This document shows positions 34,663-45,518 of a stretch of DNA of 64,000 nucleotides, piece by piece. The translations under genes and the position numbers were made by a program. Below the pieces are notes generated by a model, which was not told the DNA's origin, did no database searches, and saw nothing but the letters and a program-made list of their open reading frames with translations. Every line of letters starts with the position of its first letter. Within the stretch, counting starts at the first letter, position 1. Source of the DNA: Neisseriaceae bacterium JH1-16 (GTDB lineage: Bacteria > Pseudomonadota > Gammaproteobacteria > Burkholderiales > Chromobacteriaceae); assembly GCA_025989215.1 (NCBI GenBank), contig JAPDNP010000003.1:422314-486313 (forward strand). Reading direction: 5' to 3'.

Positions 34663-35343
34663 ATGCGCCTACTCCTCGCCACGCTATTCACCGTCCTCGC
34701 CCTGCTATCGGCCGTCGTTCACGCCGAGGTATGGGGCTTCGTCGACGAACACGGCGAGGTGCATCTGGCCGACCGCCAGCTCGACAAGCACTACCAGCTG
34801 TTCACCCGTTCCGGCGCGCTCGGCACCGCTCCGTCGGCGAAGGGCCTGCCGCAGGTCGCGACTCCGGCCGTCTCGGCCGCACGCGCCGCGCAATACCACC
34901 ACCTGATCGAACAGACCGCCCGCGAATACAGCCTGGACCCGGCGCTGCTGCACGCGATCATCACCGTCGAATCGGGCTACAGCCCCAACGCGGTGTCGCC
35001 CAAGGGCGCGGTCGGGTTGATGCAGGTGCTGCCGGCCACCGGCGAGCGCTTCGGCATCACCGCTCTCGACAACCCCAAGGCCAATCTGCGCGCCGGCAGC
35101 CGCTACCTGAAATTCCTGCTGACGCAGTTCAATCAGGATCTGCCGTTGGTACTGGCCGCCTACAATGCCGGCGAAGGTGCGGTGCAACAATATCGGAACA
35201 GCATACCGCCATTCCCGGAAACGCGCGACTACGTCGCCAAGGTGCTGGCGGTGTACCAGCAGCGTAGCGGCACGCTGCCGGCAGCACCCAGCCGCCGTGG
35301 TGGCCGCGTCAGCGCCACCATTGCGCCTGACCAGCCGCTGTGA
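34663..35343 (+). CDS. Secreted lytic transglycosylase with SLT domain
   Basis: 226 aa. Signal peptide (about 1-21), a short DUF4124-like stretch WGFVDEHGEVHLADR (about 24-38), then the SLT lysozyme-like domain: catalytic Glu in AIITVESGYSPNAVSPKGAVGLMQVLPATGERFG and the closing LVLAAYNAGEGAVQQY. It cleaves peptidoglycan glycan strands, leaving 1,6-anhydro ends. Single gene. Confidence 0.88.
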   Translation: MRLLLATLFTVLALLSAVVHAEVWGFVDEHGEVHLADRQLDKHYQLFTRSGALGTAPSAKGLPQVATPAVSAARAAQYHHLIEQTAREYSLDPALLHAIITVESGYSPNAVSPKGAVGLMQVLPATGERFGITALDNPKANLRAGSRYLKFLLTQFNQDLPLVLAAYNAGEGAVQQYRNSIPPFPETRDYVAKVLAVYQQRSGTLPAAPSRRGGRVSATIAPDQPL

Positions 35344-35426
35344 CGCGAATTCCCCGTACGGCTTCCCGCACGACTGCTGAATAGATCGGATTGAATGAGC
35401 CGGCGGCGCGCAATGCGCCCGCCTGT

Positions 35427-35699
35427 TCAGCCGCGTTGCTGGTGCAACAGCCTGCCGAGCGCTTCGGCAAGCTCTTGATAGCTACAGCGTTCATCGAACA
35501 CGCCGAGCACGCCTGGATAGGCGTCCGGCTGCTGCAACATCTGATTGGCTTTGCGACTGATGATGGTATAGACGCGCAGTTCCTGCCCGTCCCAACGCAC
35601 GATACCGGCCTCTGGCGTGCGTTGCAGCACGTCGATCGCACGATAGATGGACTGCTCCAGCCTGGCCTGGCCGGCTGGTGGTTCAGGGGTCGGCGGCAT
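35427..35699 (-). CDS. Hypothetical protein, 90 aa
   Basis: Not recognised. Predicted soluble, with two segments that read like real protein: ARLEQSIYRAIDVLQRTPEAGIVRWDGQELRVY and FDERCSYQELAEALGRLLHQQ. The ATG at 35699 is the most plausible of several in frame; no clear ribosome site. It lies convergent with the transglycosylase gene and 139 nt downstream of the holA stop, beyond that gene's terminator. Confidence 0.5.
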   Translation of the reverse strand: MPPTPEPPAGQARLEQSIYRAIDVLQRTPEAGIVRWDGQELRVYTIISRKANQMLQQPDAYPGVLGVFDERCSYQELAEALGRLLHQQRG

Positions 35700-35795
35700 C
35701 TTGAAGGTTCTTTCAGCTGGGTGGAGGGCAGCTATTGCATTCTTTGTTTCTAGCCCAGCCCCGCCGGGCTGACAAGCCGTTGTTTCCAATGTAAA

Positions 35796-35818
35796 AACGG
35801 CTCGCATTGCGAGCCGTT
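35796..35818 (-). terminator. Terminator of the lptE-holA operon
   Basis: AACGGCTCG / CGAGCCGTT with a 5-nt loop; minus-strand T-run follows (A at 35793-35797). It lies 20 nt after the holA stop. Confidence 0.85.
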
Positions 35819-35837
35819 CCGTTTACCGATTCCCTGA

Positions 35838-36842
35838 CTAGGCTGCCAGCTGCAGCGCCACCCGTCTCAGCGTCGCCCACGCCTCGCCGGCGTCGACCCC
35901 CTTGATCTGCCGGTCGACCAGCGCACAGTCGCTCAAGGCTTGCATCAAGCGGCGCGGCCCGACCCGGCGCAGTGCCGGTTCGGCCAGATTCTGCCGGGCG
36001 CCCCACAAGCGCAGCTCGCGCGCCAGATCGCGCAGCTGTCGCCCGTCCTTCAAACCCTGACGCAATCGCAGCAGCGTGCGCACGTCCTCGGCCAAGGCCC
36101 ACAACACCAGCACTGGCGCCTCGCCCTCAGCCTCCAGCCCGTCGAGCATGCGCGCCAGCCGCGGCGCATCGCCGGCGAGCCACGCCTCGGACAGGCCGAA
36201 TACGTCGAAACGCGCCACATTGGCCACCGCCTCGCGCACCTGTTCGAGCGACAGCTCGCCGGCCGGGTACAACAGCGCCAGCTTGTCGACCTCCTGGCGT
36301 GCCGCGAGCAGATTGCCCTCGACCCGGTCGACGAAGAAGGCCAGCGCCTCGCGCGACAGGCTCTGGCACTGCTGCCTCATCCGGGCGGCGATCCAGCCTG
36401 GCAAGGCCTGGCGGCCCACCGGCTTGGCCTCGATAACCTGCGCCTTGGCCGCCAACGCGCTGAACCACTTGCCGGACAGCTGCGCCTTCTCCAGCTTGGG
36501 CAGCACGATCAGCGTCACCGTGTCGACCGGCGGCGCTTCGGCCAGCCGCTGCAGCGCCTCGCCGCCCTCGGTGCCGGGCTTGCCGTTGGGAATGCGGATT
36601 TCCAGCAGCTTCAGGCTGGCGAACAGCGACACGCTGCTCATCGCATCGCGCAGCCGCGACCAGTCGAAGCTGCCCTCGACGGTCAACACCTCGCGCTCCA
36701 GATAACCGGCGGCGCGCGCGGCGGCGCGAATCGCGTCGGCCGCCTCCAGCGCCAGCAGCGCCTCGTCACCGTGAATCAGGTAGAGCGGCGCCAGCTCGCG
36801 CGTCAGCGCGCCGGCCAAGGACTCAGGGCTGAGTGACGGCAT
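35838..36842 (-). CDS. holA: DNA polymerase III delta subunit
   Basis: 334 aa clamp-loader subunit that opens the beta sliding clamp. Starts with PLYLIHGDEALLALEAADAIRAAA; contains FDWSRLRDAMSSVSLFASLKLLEIRIPNGKPG and the downstream RVEGNLLAARQEVDKLALLYP, typical of delta. It overlaps lptE by 20 nt, the conserved leuS-lptE-holA order. Terminator follows. Confidence 0.94.
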   Translation of the reverse strand: MPSLSPESLAGALTRELAPLYLIHGDEALLALEAADAIRAAARAAGYLEREVLTVEGSFDWSRLRDAMSSVSLFASLKLLEIRIPNGKPGTEGGEALQRLAEAPPVDTVTLIVLPKLEKAQLSGKWFSALAAKAQVIEAKPVGRQALPGWIAARMRQQCQSLSREALAFFVDRVEGNLLAARQEVDKLALLYPAGELSLEQVREAVANVARFDVFGLSEAWLAGDAPRLARMLDGLEAEGEAPVLVLWALAEDVRTLLRLRQGLKDGRQLRDLARELRLWGARQNLAEPALRRVGPRRLMQALSDCALVDRQIKGVDAGEAWATLRRVALQLAA

Positions 36843-37383
36843 TGGCGGGAACGATAGTCTGCGGGCCGGCCGGCGGCAGTTTCTCCGGTCGCTTCAGATA
36901 GGACAGACGACGCACCAGCTGGTCGGCCGCATCGTTATACATATCGGTCCACAGCAGCGCTTCTTCCTGATCCTTGCCGAGTACCGCATTGTCCGAATAG
37001 GTCAGGCTGCGACGTACCGTGGTGGTCATGTCCGGCCCCTGTGGCTCGCCCTTCAGCGTCACCCGCGCGGTCACGCGGTAGATCAGCAGGTATTCGTTGA
37101 TCTTGCCGCCCGAGTTGATCGTCTGGATGTCCTTGCTGGAGTTCTCGGCGACGATGGTCATGATCACTTCGGCCGACTTGGCGTCCTTGGTCATGACCAG
37201 GTTCGGCGTACGGGCCAGCGCGGTGCTCAACGGCCCGGCGATATTGCCCTTGCCGTCGAGGAACAGGCTGGCGAACGGCAGCGGCCGGTTGTTCGCCCCC
37301 AGGCCCTTCAGGTGGAAGCCGCAGGCGGTCACCAGCAGCGGCAGCAGCAGCACGCCGATCAGGCGTATGGCTTTGGTAGTCAT
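36823..37383 (-). CDS. lptE: LPS-assembly lipoprotein LptE
   Basis: 186 aa outer-membrane lipoprotein that plugs the LptD barrel. Lipoprotein signal with lipobox LLVTAC (about 16-21), then GFHLKG, the usual RlpB/LptE start, and ENSSKDIQTINSGGKINEYLL. ATG 37383 has GGGGA 7 nt upstream; it lies downstream of leuS across a 200-bp gap that holds a dispersed repeat. Confidence 0.92.
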   Translation of the reverse strand: MTTKAIRLIGVLLLPLLVTACGFHLKGLGANNRPLPFASLFLDGKGNIAGPLSTALARTPNLVMTKDAKSAEVIMTIVAENSSKDIQTINSGGKINEYLLIYRVTARVTLKGEPQGPDMTTTVRRSLTYSDNAVLGKDQEEALLWTDMYNDAADQLVRRLSYLKRPEKLPPAGPQTIVPANAVTQP

Positions 37384-37415
37384 GCATTCCCCAAGAAACA
37401 AAAAGGGGACCCCTA

Positions 37416-37536
37416 AAAACCTACTGCGCATTCCGAATGCTTCGTTGGGCGGTGCTCGAAATCCTCATGGACATCAAGTCCACTCCGGTTTCTGTGCTCC
37501 GTCCGCCTCGCCTGCGGAACGCTCGCGACAGCTTTT
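37416..37536 (+). repeat. Dispersed folded repeat, copy C (between leuS and lptE)
   Basis: About 121 bp, closely matching copy B (19699-19820). Apical stem TGGAC/GTCCA (37468-37482), inside GAAATCC/GGTTTC (37458-37464, 37487-37492). TAAAA/TTTTA at the outer ends. It begins about 46 bp after the leuS stop; a separate hairpin (GGCCGGGGATTCCCGGCC) lies between. Confidence 0.85.
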
Positions 37537-37582
37537 AGAGGCCCCCAAAGGCCGGGAATCCCCGGCCCTGATCGTCATTGGC

Positions 37583-40216
<2,634 letters not shown>

Positions 40217-40409
40217 TTATTCAGGAAATTCAAATCATTGGGCCGATTATATCGGCAAACGGCACGCGGCGGGACGCCGGGGCGTGTTGCGTCTTGCACT
40301 GTCAAGGCGACAAAAAGCGGCTTAAATACAATTCAAGAAGCCTGATGGCTGACGACACCGCATGGCACACGTCATAATCGGCCGGGTAGTAACGTCAGAA
40401 AGGATTACC

Positions 40410-41612
40410 ATGCTCTTCAAAACGGCATTGCATACCCTGTTTGGCTCGTTACACGGGGAAACCTTCCGCATCGCCTACTGGGACGGCGACGAGCGCCGCT
40501 ATGGCGACGGTCTCGATGCCGCATTCACACTGCGCTTCCACCGCGAACCGCCGCTGCTGCTGGAAAACCCGCTGATCTATCTGGGCGAGATCTACAGCGA
40601 CGGCGTCTACGACATCGACGGCGACTGGAATGCGCTGTTCCGGTTGATCAACGCCAACAAGACCCGGCTGATCCCGGACGCAGTCGGTCGCACCCTGCAA
40701 CGCGTCGGCGACACCTTGGGACGCCGCAAGCGCCACCAGAAGGACAACATCGCCCACCACTACGACCTGGGCAACGCCTTCTACCGGCTGTGGCTGGACG
40801 ACACGATGTGCTACTCGTGCGCGTTCTTCCGTAGCCCCGACGACTCGCTCGAACAGGCCCAGCTGAACAAGATCGCGCTGTGCCTCGACAAGCTCGGCAT
40901 CACGCCGGGCATGCGCCTGCTCGACATCGGCTGCGGCTGGGGCCAGCTGGCGATCGCCGCCGCCGAGCGCGGCGCGCGGGTAGTCGGGCTGACGCTGTCC
41001 GAGGAACAGGCCGCCGGGGCGCGGCTGCGGCTGGCCGAACGGGGGCTGTCGGACAAGGTGGAAATCCGCCTGATGGACTACCTGGACCTCGACGGCAACG
41101 TCGAGCGCTTCGACCGCATCGTCAGCGTCGGCATGTTTGAGCATGTCGGCCGCGCCCACTACGGCGATTTCTTCGACCGCGCCACCGACTGCCTGGAACC
41201 GGGCGGGCTGATGCTGCTGCACTCGATCACCTCGTTGCACGAGGACCCGACCAACCCCTGGGTGGACAAGTACATCTTCCCGGGCGGGCAGATTCCGACG
41301 CAGGCCAATATCGTCAACCAGTTGGCCGGCCACGATCTGCACCTGCTGCATGCCGAGAGTCTGCGCCTGCACTACGCGCGCACGCTGGAACACTGGCTGG
41401 AACGCTTCAACGGCGAGCACGAAGCAATACGCGCGTTGTTCGACGAGCGCTTCATTCGCATGTGGACGCTGTACCTGAAGGGTTCGTCGGCCAGCTTCCG
41501 CGCCGCCGACCTCGACATCCACCAGTTCCTGCTCAGCAAGGGCCTCAACAACCACCTGCCGCAGCACTGGGGCCACGTCTACCAGCCGGACAGCACCGTG
41601 CCGCGCTGGTGA
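40410..41612 (+). CDS. cfa: Cyclopropane-fatty-acyl-phospholipid synthase
   Basis: 400 aa SAM-dependent enzyme that methylenates unsaturated acyl chains of membrane phospholipids. The SAM motif is LLDIGCGWGQLAIAAAERG (about 177-195); other family stretches are NIAHHYDLGNAFYRLWLDDTMCYSCAFF and IVSVGMFEHVG. ATG 40410 has AAGGAT 6 nt upstream; an in-frame ATG at 40362 lacks a site. A terminator made of two inverted 9-mers follows. Confidence 0.94.
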   Translation: MLFKTALHTLFGSLHGETFRIAYWDGDERRYGDGLDAAFTLRFHREPPLLLENPLIYLGEIYSDGVYDIDGDWNALFRLINANKTRLIPDAVGRTLQRVGDTLGRRKRHQKDNIAHHYDLGNAFYRLWLDDTMCYSCAFFRSPDDSLEQAQLNKIALCLDKLGITPGMRLLDIGCGWGQLAIAAAERGARVVGLTLSEEQAAGARLRLAERGLSDKVEIRLMDYLDLDGNVERFDRIVSVGMFEHVGRAHYGDFFDRATDCLEPGGLMLLHSITSLHEDPTNPWVDKYIFPGGQIPTQANIVNQLAGHDLHLLHAESLRLHYARTLEHWLERFNGEHEAIRALFDERFIRMWTLYLKGSSASFRAADLDIHQFLLSKGLNNHLPQHWGHVYQPDSTVPRW

Positions 41613-41642
41613 GTCGGCGCCAAGCCGCGGTGTGCCAAAACA

Positions 41643-41677
41643 GGTTGGCCGAACCGTCCCGGACGATTCGGCCAACC
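41643..41677. terminator. Terminator built from an inverted pair of the iterated 9-mer (cfa)
   Basis: GGTTGGCCGAACCGTCC pairs with GGACGATTCGGCCAACC (one mismatch), followed by TTTT on the plus strand. The two arms are 9-mer copies 41645-41653 and 41667-41675. It serves cfa and possibly the convergent gene at 41698. Confidence 0.9.
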
Positions 41678-41697
41678 TTTTCATTGCCACGCACGCC

Positions 41698-42090
41698 TCA
41701 GTGGCAGGCTTTCACTCCCCAGCCCTTGCGGCCGCGGTAGCAGGCGAAGTCCTCGCGGATGCGGTCGATCTGCCACAGGCCCTGGGGATTGCGGTGCAGG
41801 CTGAGCCGCTGGCGCACCGCCTTCAGACTGTCGTCCAGCAGGCCGTCGCGCACCACGCTCAGTTCGACGCGATCGAACGCCTCCGGCTCGCTGACCTGCT
41901 CGATGCTGAGCCGGTGGTATTCGAAGTGGCCGTCCTCGCCGAGCCGATTCTTGACGAAGGCGGTAGCGACCTCGACCGGCAACTGGCCGGGCTGCCCGAC
42001 ATAGGGCAAGCGGCCCTCGTCGGTATAGGCGAAGGCCGGCACGGTGAGGGTGACGGCAAGCAAGACGGCGGAGAGGCGCAGTCGATTCAT
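41698..42090 (-). CDS. Secreted hypothetical protein, 130 aa
   Basis: Signal peptide MNRLRLSAVLLAVTLTVPAFA; mature part about 109 aa without recognisable domain. It has a regular alpha/beta look (VEVATAFVKNRLG, HRLSIEQVSEPEAFDRVELSVVRDGLLDD) and ends LWQIDRIREDFACYRGRKGWGVKACH with two Cys that may form a disulfide. The end phrase 'xWxIxxxxExxxCxxxRG' recalls small periplasmic proteins of unknown role. It lies 57 bp downstream of the b561 gene and may be cotranscribed. Confidence 0.65.
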   Translation of the reverse strand: MNRLRLSAVLLAVTLTVPAFAYTDEGRLPYVGQPGQLPVEVATAFVKNRLGEDGHFEYHRLSIEQVSEPEAFDRVELSVVRDGLLDDSLKAVRQRLSLHRNPQGLWQIDRIREDFACYRGRKGWGVKACH

Positions 42091-42147
42091 TGGGCTCCTT
42101 TCAGATGGTCACCCATGACAGACCGCGCCACACCGCCAAGATTCGAG

Positions 42148-42687
42148 CTACACCATCCGCCGCAGCGTATTGTCGCGCTGGAACAGGTGGTGCCAGATCG
42201 CGGCGCCGGCATGGGCGATCACCAGGTAGAGCATCGCCAGCCCCAGCGTCTCGTGCACGTCCTTGATGCTATGTGACAGCGTCTTGTCGGTGCCGATGAA
42301 GGTCGGCAGCGTCAGGCCGAAGAAGCTGATGTCCTTGCCGCCCGCCTGCACGAACAGGATGCCCAGGATCGGGATCAGCAGCATGCCCAGATAGAGCAGC
42401 CAGTGCATCACGCGGGCCAGCTGTTCCTGCCAGCGCGGCGGGGTTGGCCGAATCGTCGGCAGCGGCGAGAAACGCCGCACCGCGGCGCGCGGCAGCCACA
42501 GGACCAGCACGGTCAGGCCGGCGAAGATGTGCGCGCTCGACAGGAAGCTGCGTTGGGGCGTGCCCTTGGCGAACAGGCCCTTGGAATAGATGAACGCCCA
42601 GGCACAGGCGATCGCCAACGCCATCAGCCAGTGCAGGGAACGCAGCGGCAGGCTGGCCTTGTCGTTCGACGGAAGGATAGTCGTCAT
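42148..42687 (-). CDS. Cytochrome b561 family protein
   Basis: 179 aa, four membrane spans. Haem-ligand histidines appear in LRSLHWLMALAIA, SSAHIFAGLTVL, ARVMHWLLYLGM and KDVHETLGLAMLYLVIAHAGAAIWHHL. These di-haem proteins pass electrons from quinol to periplasmic acceptors or superoxide. Not linked to a catalytic partner; the downstream neighbour is the secreted protein at 41698. Confidence 0.88.
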   Translation of the reverse strand: MTTILPSNDKASLPLRSLHWLMALAIACAWAFIYSKGLFAKGTPQRSFLSSAHIFAGLTVLVLWLPRAAVRRFSPLPTIRPTPPRWQEQLARVMHWLLYLGMLLIPILGILFVQAGGKDISFFGLTLPTFIGTDKTLSHSIKDVHETLGLAMLYLVIAHAGAAIWHHLFQRDNTLRRMV

Positions 42688-42784
42688 GATGATCCGGCTC
42701 CTGGTTAACGATTACGGGGGGTGAATGGGGTCAGCCTAGCGTTCGGCCATTAAGCCAGTCTTAACCGGCATCAGCCCGGGTCCT

Positions 42785-42842
42785 AAGAGCCGCCGACAAA
42801 ACCCTCCTGGCATTGTTGCACTGGGTTTTGTTAGCGGCTCTT
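42785..42842. repeat. Short inverted-repeat element 1 (MITE-like or terminator) at the tauE 3' end
   Basis: AAGAGCCGCCGACAAAACCC and its complement (18 of 20 match) enclose 18 bp. The right arm supplies the last codons and TAA stop of the TauE gene. Its ends resemble those of element 2 at 46950-47093 (shared GYCGCYRACAAAAC). Confidence 0.6.
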
Positions 42843-43643
42843 GAGCAGCGACACCAGCATCTCGCTGGCCATGAACAGCATCAACAGCGCGAACAGCTTC
42901 TTCAGCCGCGCCACCGGCAGGCGATGGGCAAGCCAGGCGCCGAGCGGCGCGAACAGCACCGTCATCACCATCAGCGTCACGGCAGCCGGCAGGTAGACGA
43001 AGCCGACCGCCCCCCACGGCAGGCCCGGCACCGTCCAGCCGCTGACCAGATACCCCGCGGCGCCGGCCACCGCAATCGGCCAGCCCAGTGCTGCGCTGGT
43101 GGCAATCGCATTGCGCACCGGCACATTGCACCAGCTCATGAACGGCACGCTCATCGAACCGCCGCCGATGCCGACCCAGCTCGACACCATGCCGATCAGT
43201 GTGCCGGCGCCCCACTGGCCGGCGTGGCCGGGCATGTCGCGCGCCGCCTGCGGCTTGATGTCGAACAGCATCTGCAGGCCGACCAGGTAGGCGTACGCCA
43301 CGAAGAACCATTTCAGGCCCTGGCTGGGCAGCCAGCCGGCGATCTGGCTGCCGATGAAGGTGCCGACCACCATCGCCGGCGCCATCGCGCGCACGATGCG
43401 CCAGTCGACCGCGCCCTTCTTGTGATGGGCGCGCACGCTGGAGAAGCTGGTGAACACCATCACCGCCAGCGAGGTGCCGACCGCCAAGTGCTGCACATGG
43501 TCGCCGCCGAGCCCGGCCGCGCCGAGCACCCACACCACCACCGGCACGATCACCAGGCCGCCGCCGACCCCGAGCAGGCCAGCCAGAAAACCCGCCAAGA
43601 CGCCGCAACCGAGCAGCGCCGCCAACAATCCGAACGACAGCAT
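42831..43643 (-). CDS. TauE/SafE-family membrane transporter
   Basis: 270 aa, about eight spans in two homologous halves, each with the family glycine/proline stretch: AGFLAGLLGVGGGLVIVPVVV (about 15-35) and IGMVSSWVGIGGGSMSVPFMSW (about 148). The family exports sulfite, sulfoacetate or related organic anions; the substrate here is unknown. Its ATG overlaps the stop of the EVE gene as TGATG, showing translational coupling. Confidence 0.87.
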   Translation of the reverse strand: MLSFGLLAALLGCGVLAGFLAGLLGVGGGLVIVPVVVWVLGAAGLGGDHVQHLAVGTSLAVMVFTSFSSVRAHHKKGAVDWRIVRAMAPAMVVGTFIGSQIAGWLPSQGLKWFFVAYAYLVGLQMLFDIKPQAARDMPGHAGQWGAGTLIGMVSSWVGIGGGSMSVPFMSWCNVPVRNAIATSAALGWPIAVAGAAGYLVSGWTVPGLPWGAVGFVYLPAAVTLMVMTVLFAPLGAWLAHRLPVARLKKLFALLMLFMASEMLVSLLKSR

Positions 43644-44101
43644 CAGTCCACCTTCCCGACGATCAGCGCCCATTCGGCCGACGTCACCGGGGTGATCGAC
43701 AGGCGGTTGCCTCGCTTCAACACCTGCATCGTCTCCAGACCGGGGATGGTGCGCAGCAGCGCCGGCGACATCAGCGGCAGCGTGCGCTCGTAGGCCACAT
43801 CGACGCCGAGCCAGCGCGGCGCCTCGCGGCTGGATTTCGGGTCGTAATAGGGGCTATCCGGTTCGAACTGGGTCGAGTCCGGATGGGCCGGCGCGACGAT
43901 ACGCACCACCCCGGCCACGCCCGGCTCCGGACAGCTGGAATGCCAGAACAGCGCCAGATCACCCACCTGCATGCCGTCGCGCATATAGTTGCGCGCCTGG
44001 TAGTTGCGCACCCCGGTCCACTCGAACGGCTTGCCCGGCGCGGCGGCCAGATCGTCGATCGACAGGTCGTCCGGTTCGGACTTCATCAGCCAGTAGTTCA
44101 T
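43643..44101 (-). CDS. EVE-domain protein
   Basis: 152 aa, a single EVE domain of the PUA/YTH-like fold. Diagnostic: MNYWLMKSEPDDLSIDDL, WTGVRNYQARNYMR, and VGDLALFWHSSC with the aromatic cage residues for a modified base. EVE proteins read modified nucleotides in RNA or DNA; the single-domain form is a widespread housekeeping version with unknown substrate. It lies 12 nt after ygfA and is coupled to tauE. Confidence 0.92.
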   Translation of the reverse strand: MNYWLMKSEPDDLSIDDLAAAPGKPFEWTGVRNYQARNYMRDGMQVGDLALFWHSSCPEPGVAGVVRIVAPAHPDSTQFEPDSPYYDPKSSREAPRWLGVDVAYERTLPLMSPALLRTIPGLETMQVLKRGNRLSITPVTSAEWALIVGKVD

Positions 44102-44113
44102 CGTCGCGTCCGC

Positions 44114-44707
44114 TCAAGAGTGGGAGGAAGGTTGGCCGAAGCGGAACAGCCCGCGTTCGGTCAGCAGCGCATCGAGCGGCATGTCCCACGGTTCGCGCGG
44201 CACCGCCGCGACGCGCTGGCACTCGAACGCCACGCCGACCACCAGCGGGCCGTGACCATGGCGGCGGCGAAATGCCAACGTCGCGTCGTAGAAGCCGCCG
44301 CCCTGGCCCAAGCGGTAGCCGTCGGCGTCGACGCCGACCAGCGGCACCAGCAGCACGTCGAGCTTCTCGGCGCGCAGCACCGGGCCGTCGAACTCGGTGA
44401 TGCGGTAGCGCGGGTTCACGTACCAGCCGTCCGGGTCGGGGCCGAGCCGGGAAAACCACAGCCGCCGCGCCCGATTCGGAATTACCGGCAGAAACAGCTC
44501 GGCGCCGCGGAACAGCGCCGCGCTCATCAGCGGCTCCAGATCGAGTTCGGTGCCGGCGGCTAGATAGGCGCCGACACGGCGGCCACGGCCGGTCAGCCGC
44601 GCGGCGTGGCGTGCCACCGCGCGGGCGGCGGCGTGGCGGTAGCCCGGGGCCAACCGGGCGCGGGCGCGCCGCAGCTCGCGGCGCAGGGCAAGTTTGTCGG
44701 TGATCAT
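44114..44707 (-). CDS. ygfA: 5-formyltetrahydrofolate cyclo-ligase
   Basis: 197 aa. Converts 5-formyl-THF to methenyl-THF with ATP. Family motifs: LALRRELRRARARL at the N terminus, VPLVGVDADGYRLGQGGGFYDATLA with the ATP/folate glycines (about 119-143), and GVAFECQRV. It lies directly downstream of the 6S RNA gene, the ssrS-ygfA linkage conserved across proteobacteria. ATG 44707 fits the family start. Confidence 0.93.
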   Translation of the reverse strand: MITDKLALRRELRRARARLAPGYRHAAARAVARHAARLTGRGRRVGAYLAAGTELDLEPLMSAALFRGAELFLPVIPNRARRLWFSRLGPDPDGWYVNPRYRITEFDGPVLRAEKLDVLLVPLVGVDADGYRLGQGGGFYDATLAFRRRHGHGPLVVGVAFECQRVAAVPREPWDMPLDALLTERGLFRFGQPSSHS

Positions 44708-44736
44708 GCTGGGACGATAGCGCGAAAGCGGGCTGT

Positions 44737-44771
44737 AAAAAAGCCACCGCAATCATTACGGTGGCTTTTTT
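44737..44771. terminator. Terminator between 6S RNA and ygfA
   Basis: AAAAAAGCCACCG / CGGTGGCTTTTTT around a 9-nt loop. Symmetrical and strong in both directions; on the minus strand it ends the 6S transcript. Confidence 0.88.
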
Positions 44772-44780
44772 GGAGGGGGT

Positions 44781-44962
44781 CTCCCCGCGAGTGTCGTTCG
44801 GGCAAAATTCGCTTGAACCCTAGACATCAGGGAGGCGACCGGCCGGATGTTTCGGGCGCATCCACAAGGGACGCGACGCACCCACATCCTCAGAGGCTAG
44901 TGCCAAAGCGAACATATTGGTTCAAAGGAATTTATGCGCCTTCGCGAGCACCGCAGGGAGAT
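44781..44962 (-). ncRNA. ssrS: 6S RNA
   Basis: About 182 nt, the usual size. It binds the housekeeping sigma70 RNA polymerase and down-regulates it in stationary phase. Evidence: position between zapA and ygfA; complementary ends (CTCCC at the 5' end near 44960 with GGGGAG near 44781) that form the closing stem; a long irregular hairpin with a central bubble region around GAACC..GGGTTCAAG; and a strong terminator just downstream. Ends are estimated from the closing stem. Confidence 0.8.
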
Positions 44963-44982
44963 TAAACCTAGCGGTCGCCAGC

Positions 44983-45294
44983 TTAGAACAAAGCCTGCTG
45001 GCTGGAACGGAGCGCCTGATCGGCCGCCTCGCCCATGGAACGTATTTTACGCTGGAACGCTGCCATCTCCAAGCCATCACCCACTTTTGTTTTCAACAAA
45101 TCGTGGGCGATGTTCAGGGCCGCCATGATGGCGATCTTGTCGGCATCGACGATGCGTCCCTGCCCCTGGATGGCCTCGACCTTCTCGCCCAACAAGCGCA
45201 CCGCTTCGAGCAGCGTGTCGCGCTCCTCCCGCGGGGTGGCGATGGTGAAGGTGCGGCCCATCAGCGAGACTTCGACCTGAACCAGTTCGCTCAT
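44983..45294 (-). CDS. zapA: Cell division protein ZapA
   Basis: 103 aa. Cross-links FtsZ filaments at the division ring. Starts MSELVQVEVSLMGRTFTIATPREERDTLLEAV (ZapA globular head) and continues in a coiled-coil helix RIVDADKIAIMAALNIAHDLLK. Its ATG overlaps the upstream zapB-like stop (ATGA, 45291-45294). The 6S RNA gene begins about 20 nt after its stop. Confidence 0.92.
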   Translation of the reverse strand: MSELVQVEVSLMGRTFTIATPREERDTLLEAVRLLGEKVEAIQGQGRIVDADKIAIMAALNIAHDLLKTKVGDGLEMAAFQRKIRSMGEAADQALRSSQQALF

Positions 45295-45497
45295 GCCTCG
45301 TCCTCCTGTTTGGGCAGCCGCTCGATCAGCGCCGCCACCTTGAACTTGGTGTCTTCCAGCCGGAAGGTCAGCTCGGCGTTTTCCTTCAACGCCTGCGCCA
45401 ACGCCTCGGCCAGCCGGGTGTTCTGGTCGTGGACCTCGGTCAGCCGATCGATCAGCGCGGCGACGCGGGATTCCAGGTACTCGAGTTCGGTTTCCAT
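45291..45497 (-). CDS. ZapB-like coiled-coil protein (TIGR02449 type)
   Basis: 68 aa, almost entirely coiled coil: ELEYLESRVAALIDRLTEVH followed by NTRLAEALAQALKENAEL with heptad-spaced Leu. Partner of ZapA in many gamma/betaproteobacteria, linking the Z ring to the chromosome terminus region. ATG 45497 (METELEYLE) is preferred to the one 6 codons upstream. Coupled to zapA by a 4-nt overlap. Confidence 0.8.
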   Translation of the reverse strand: METELEYLESRVAALIDRLTEVHDQNTRLAEALAQALKENAELTFRLEDTKFKVAALIERLPKQEDEA

Positions 45498-45518
45498 GGC
45501 GGCGAGAATAGCCAAGCC

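Noticed and set aside
44606..44965. Plus-strand frame of 119 codons over the 6S RNA region
   Set aside because: The region has the length, closing stem, terminator and gene neighbours of ssrS, and the frame runs antisense to it.
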